Origin: CAYUYV01 sp964474635
GTDB lineage: Bacteria; Pseudomonadota; Alphaproteobacteria; JAJFIK01
NCBI GenBank assembly: GCA_964474635.1
Contig: CAYYTT010000099.1
Coordinates: 1-14,702, forward strand
Length of the DNA: 14,702 nt
Direction of reading: 5' to 3'
A model generated the notes under the pieces. It did no database searches, had not been told where the DNA came from, and worked only from the letters and a program-made list of their open reading frames with translations. The translations under genes were made by a program, and so were the position numbers. Shown in pieces: positions 14,146-14,702 of the stretch (position 1 is its first letter; each line of letters opens with the position of its first letter).

Positions 14146-14702
14146 TTACTGACGGAACATATCCCGGGCAATGATCACCCGCATGATTTCGTTCGTGCCC
14201 TCCAGGATCTGGTGCACGCGCAGATCACGCACCCAGCGCTCGAAGGGATAATCCTCCGTATAGCCATAGCCGCCATGGATCTGCAGGGCATCATTGACCA
14301 CGCGGAAGCCGATATCGGTGGCCATGCGCTTGGCCATGGCGCATTTCATGGTCGTGTTGGGCAGGCGATTGTCGAGGGCATGGGCCGCCCGATAGATCAT
14401 CAGCTGGGCGGCTTCGAACTCGGTCGCCATATCGGCGATCTTGAACTGGAGCCCCTGGAAGGCGGCCAGCGGCTTGCCGAACTGTTTGCGGTCATTCATG
14501 TATGCTTTGGACAGCTCAATGGCCGCGCCCGCCGGCCCGAGGGAGCAGGCGCCGATATTGATCCGGCCCCCATCGAGCCCTTGCATGGCGATGCGGAAAC
14601 CGTCGCCTTCCGCGCCCAGACGATTGGCCACGGGCACCCGGCAGTTTTCGAAAATCACCTGGCCCGTGGGCTGGGCGCGCCAACCCATCTTTTGTTCCAT
14701 CT
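14146..14702 (-). CDS. Acyl-CoA dehydrogenase, isobutyryl-CoA dehydrogenase-like (5' end outside the window)
   Basis: Only the C-terminal 184 residues are present; the gene continues past the right edge. The segment covers the end of the beta domain (GWRAQPTGQVIFENCRVPVA) and the C-terminal helical domain: GGRINIGACSLG, RKQFGKPLAAFQ, HGGYGYTEDYPFERWVRD and HQILEGTNEIMR. The Glu in ILEGTNE is at the catalytic base position of medium-chain acyl-CoA dehydrogenases. The GW-QPT and GGRINI-CSLG stretches recall human ACAD8, which oxidises isobutyryl-CoA to methacrylyl-CoA using FAD. The downstream 3-hydroxyisobutyryl-CoA hydrolase supports a role in valine catabolism. A short-branched acyl-CoA dehydrogenase of another specificity is possible. 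Confidence 0.88.
   Translation of the reverse strand, partial: MEQKMGWRAQPTGQVIFENCRVPVANRLGAEGDGFRIAMQGLDGGRINIGACSLGPAGAAIELSKAYMNDRKQFGKPLAAFQGLQFKIADMATEFEAAQLMIYRAAHALDNRLPNTTMKCAMAKRMATDIGFRVVNDALQIHGGYGYTEDYPFERWVRDLRVHQILEGTNEIMRVIIARDMFRQ

Overview
The window looks like chromosomal DNA of a GC-rich Gram-negative bacterium, most likely an alphaproteobacterium. The evidence is GC-ending codons, GGAGG-type ribosome sites, exported and membrane-anchored enzymes, a valine-degradation gene pair, and an operon for the osmolyte N-acetylglutaminylglutamine amide (NAGGN). I could not fix the genus. I saw no rRNA, tRNA, insertion sequence, phage gene or CRISPR array. Coding density is high, apart from two gaps of about 500 bp between divergent genes.

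Left part (1-3685): a minus-strand gene encodes a protein with two tandem DsbA/2-hydroxychromene-2-carboxylate-isomerase-like domains. It is divergent from a plus-strand, membrane-anchored sulfatase. The roughly 500 bp between them is rich in inverted repeats and includes a plus-strand hairpin followed by T7 that has no gene upstream of it. The sulfatase keeps its formylglycine motif and its C-terminal metal ligands. Its N-terminal metal-binding motif, normally Asp-Asp, is replaced by a short AT-rich, lysine-rich stretch with Glu-Glu. This is the strangest coding feature in the window.

Middle (3686-8130): a large exported tricorn-like S41 peptidase on the minus strand is closed by a strong intrinsic terminator shared with the convergent sulfatase. 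A 545-bp gap with several dyads and hairpins follows. Then comes a small plus-strand GNAT acetyltransferase, whose stop codon forms a 10-bp palindrome with the stop of the next, convergent gene.

Right-centre (8121-12815, minus strand): this is the NAGGN 'trio' operon in the order asnO, ngg, M42-family peptidase, tightly overlapped (14 bp, then an ATGA overlap). Ngg joins two glutamines and acetylates the product, and AsnO amidates it. The peptidase always travels with them, but its role is not settled. A plausible sigma70-type promoter lies just upstream of asnO.

Right end (13009-14702, minus strand): an acyl-CoA dehydrogenase resembling isobutyryl-CoA dehydrogenase, cut by the window edge, is followed by 3-hydroxyisobutyryl-CoA hydrolase. 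These are two steps of valine breakdown and are probably co-transcribed. The NAGGN system and valine catabolism are established biology. The items that look new are the altered sulfatase active site and the structured intergenic regions.
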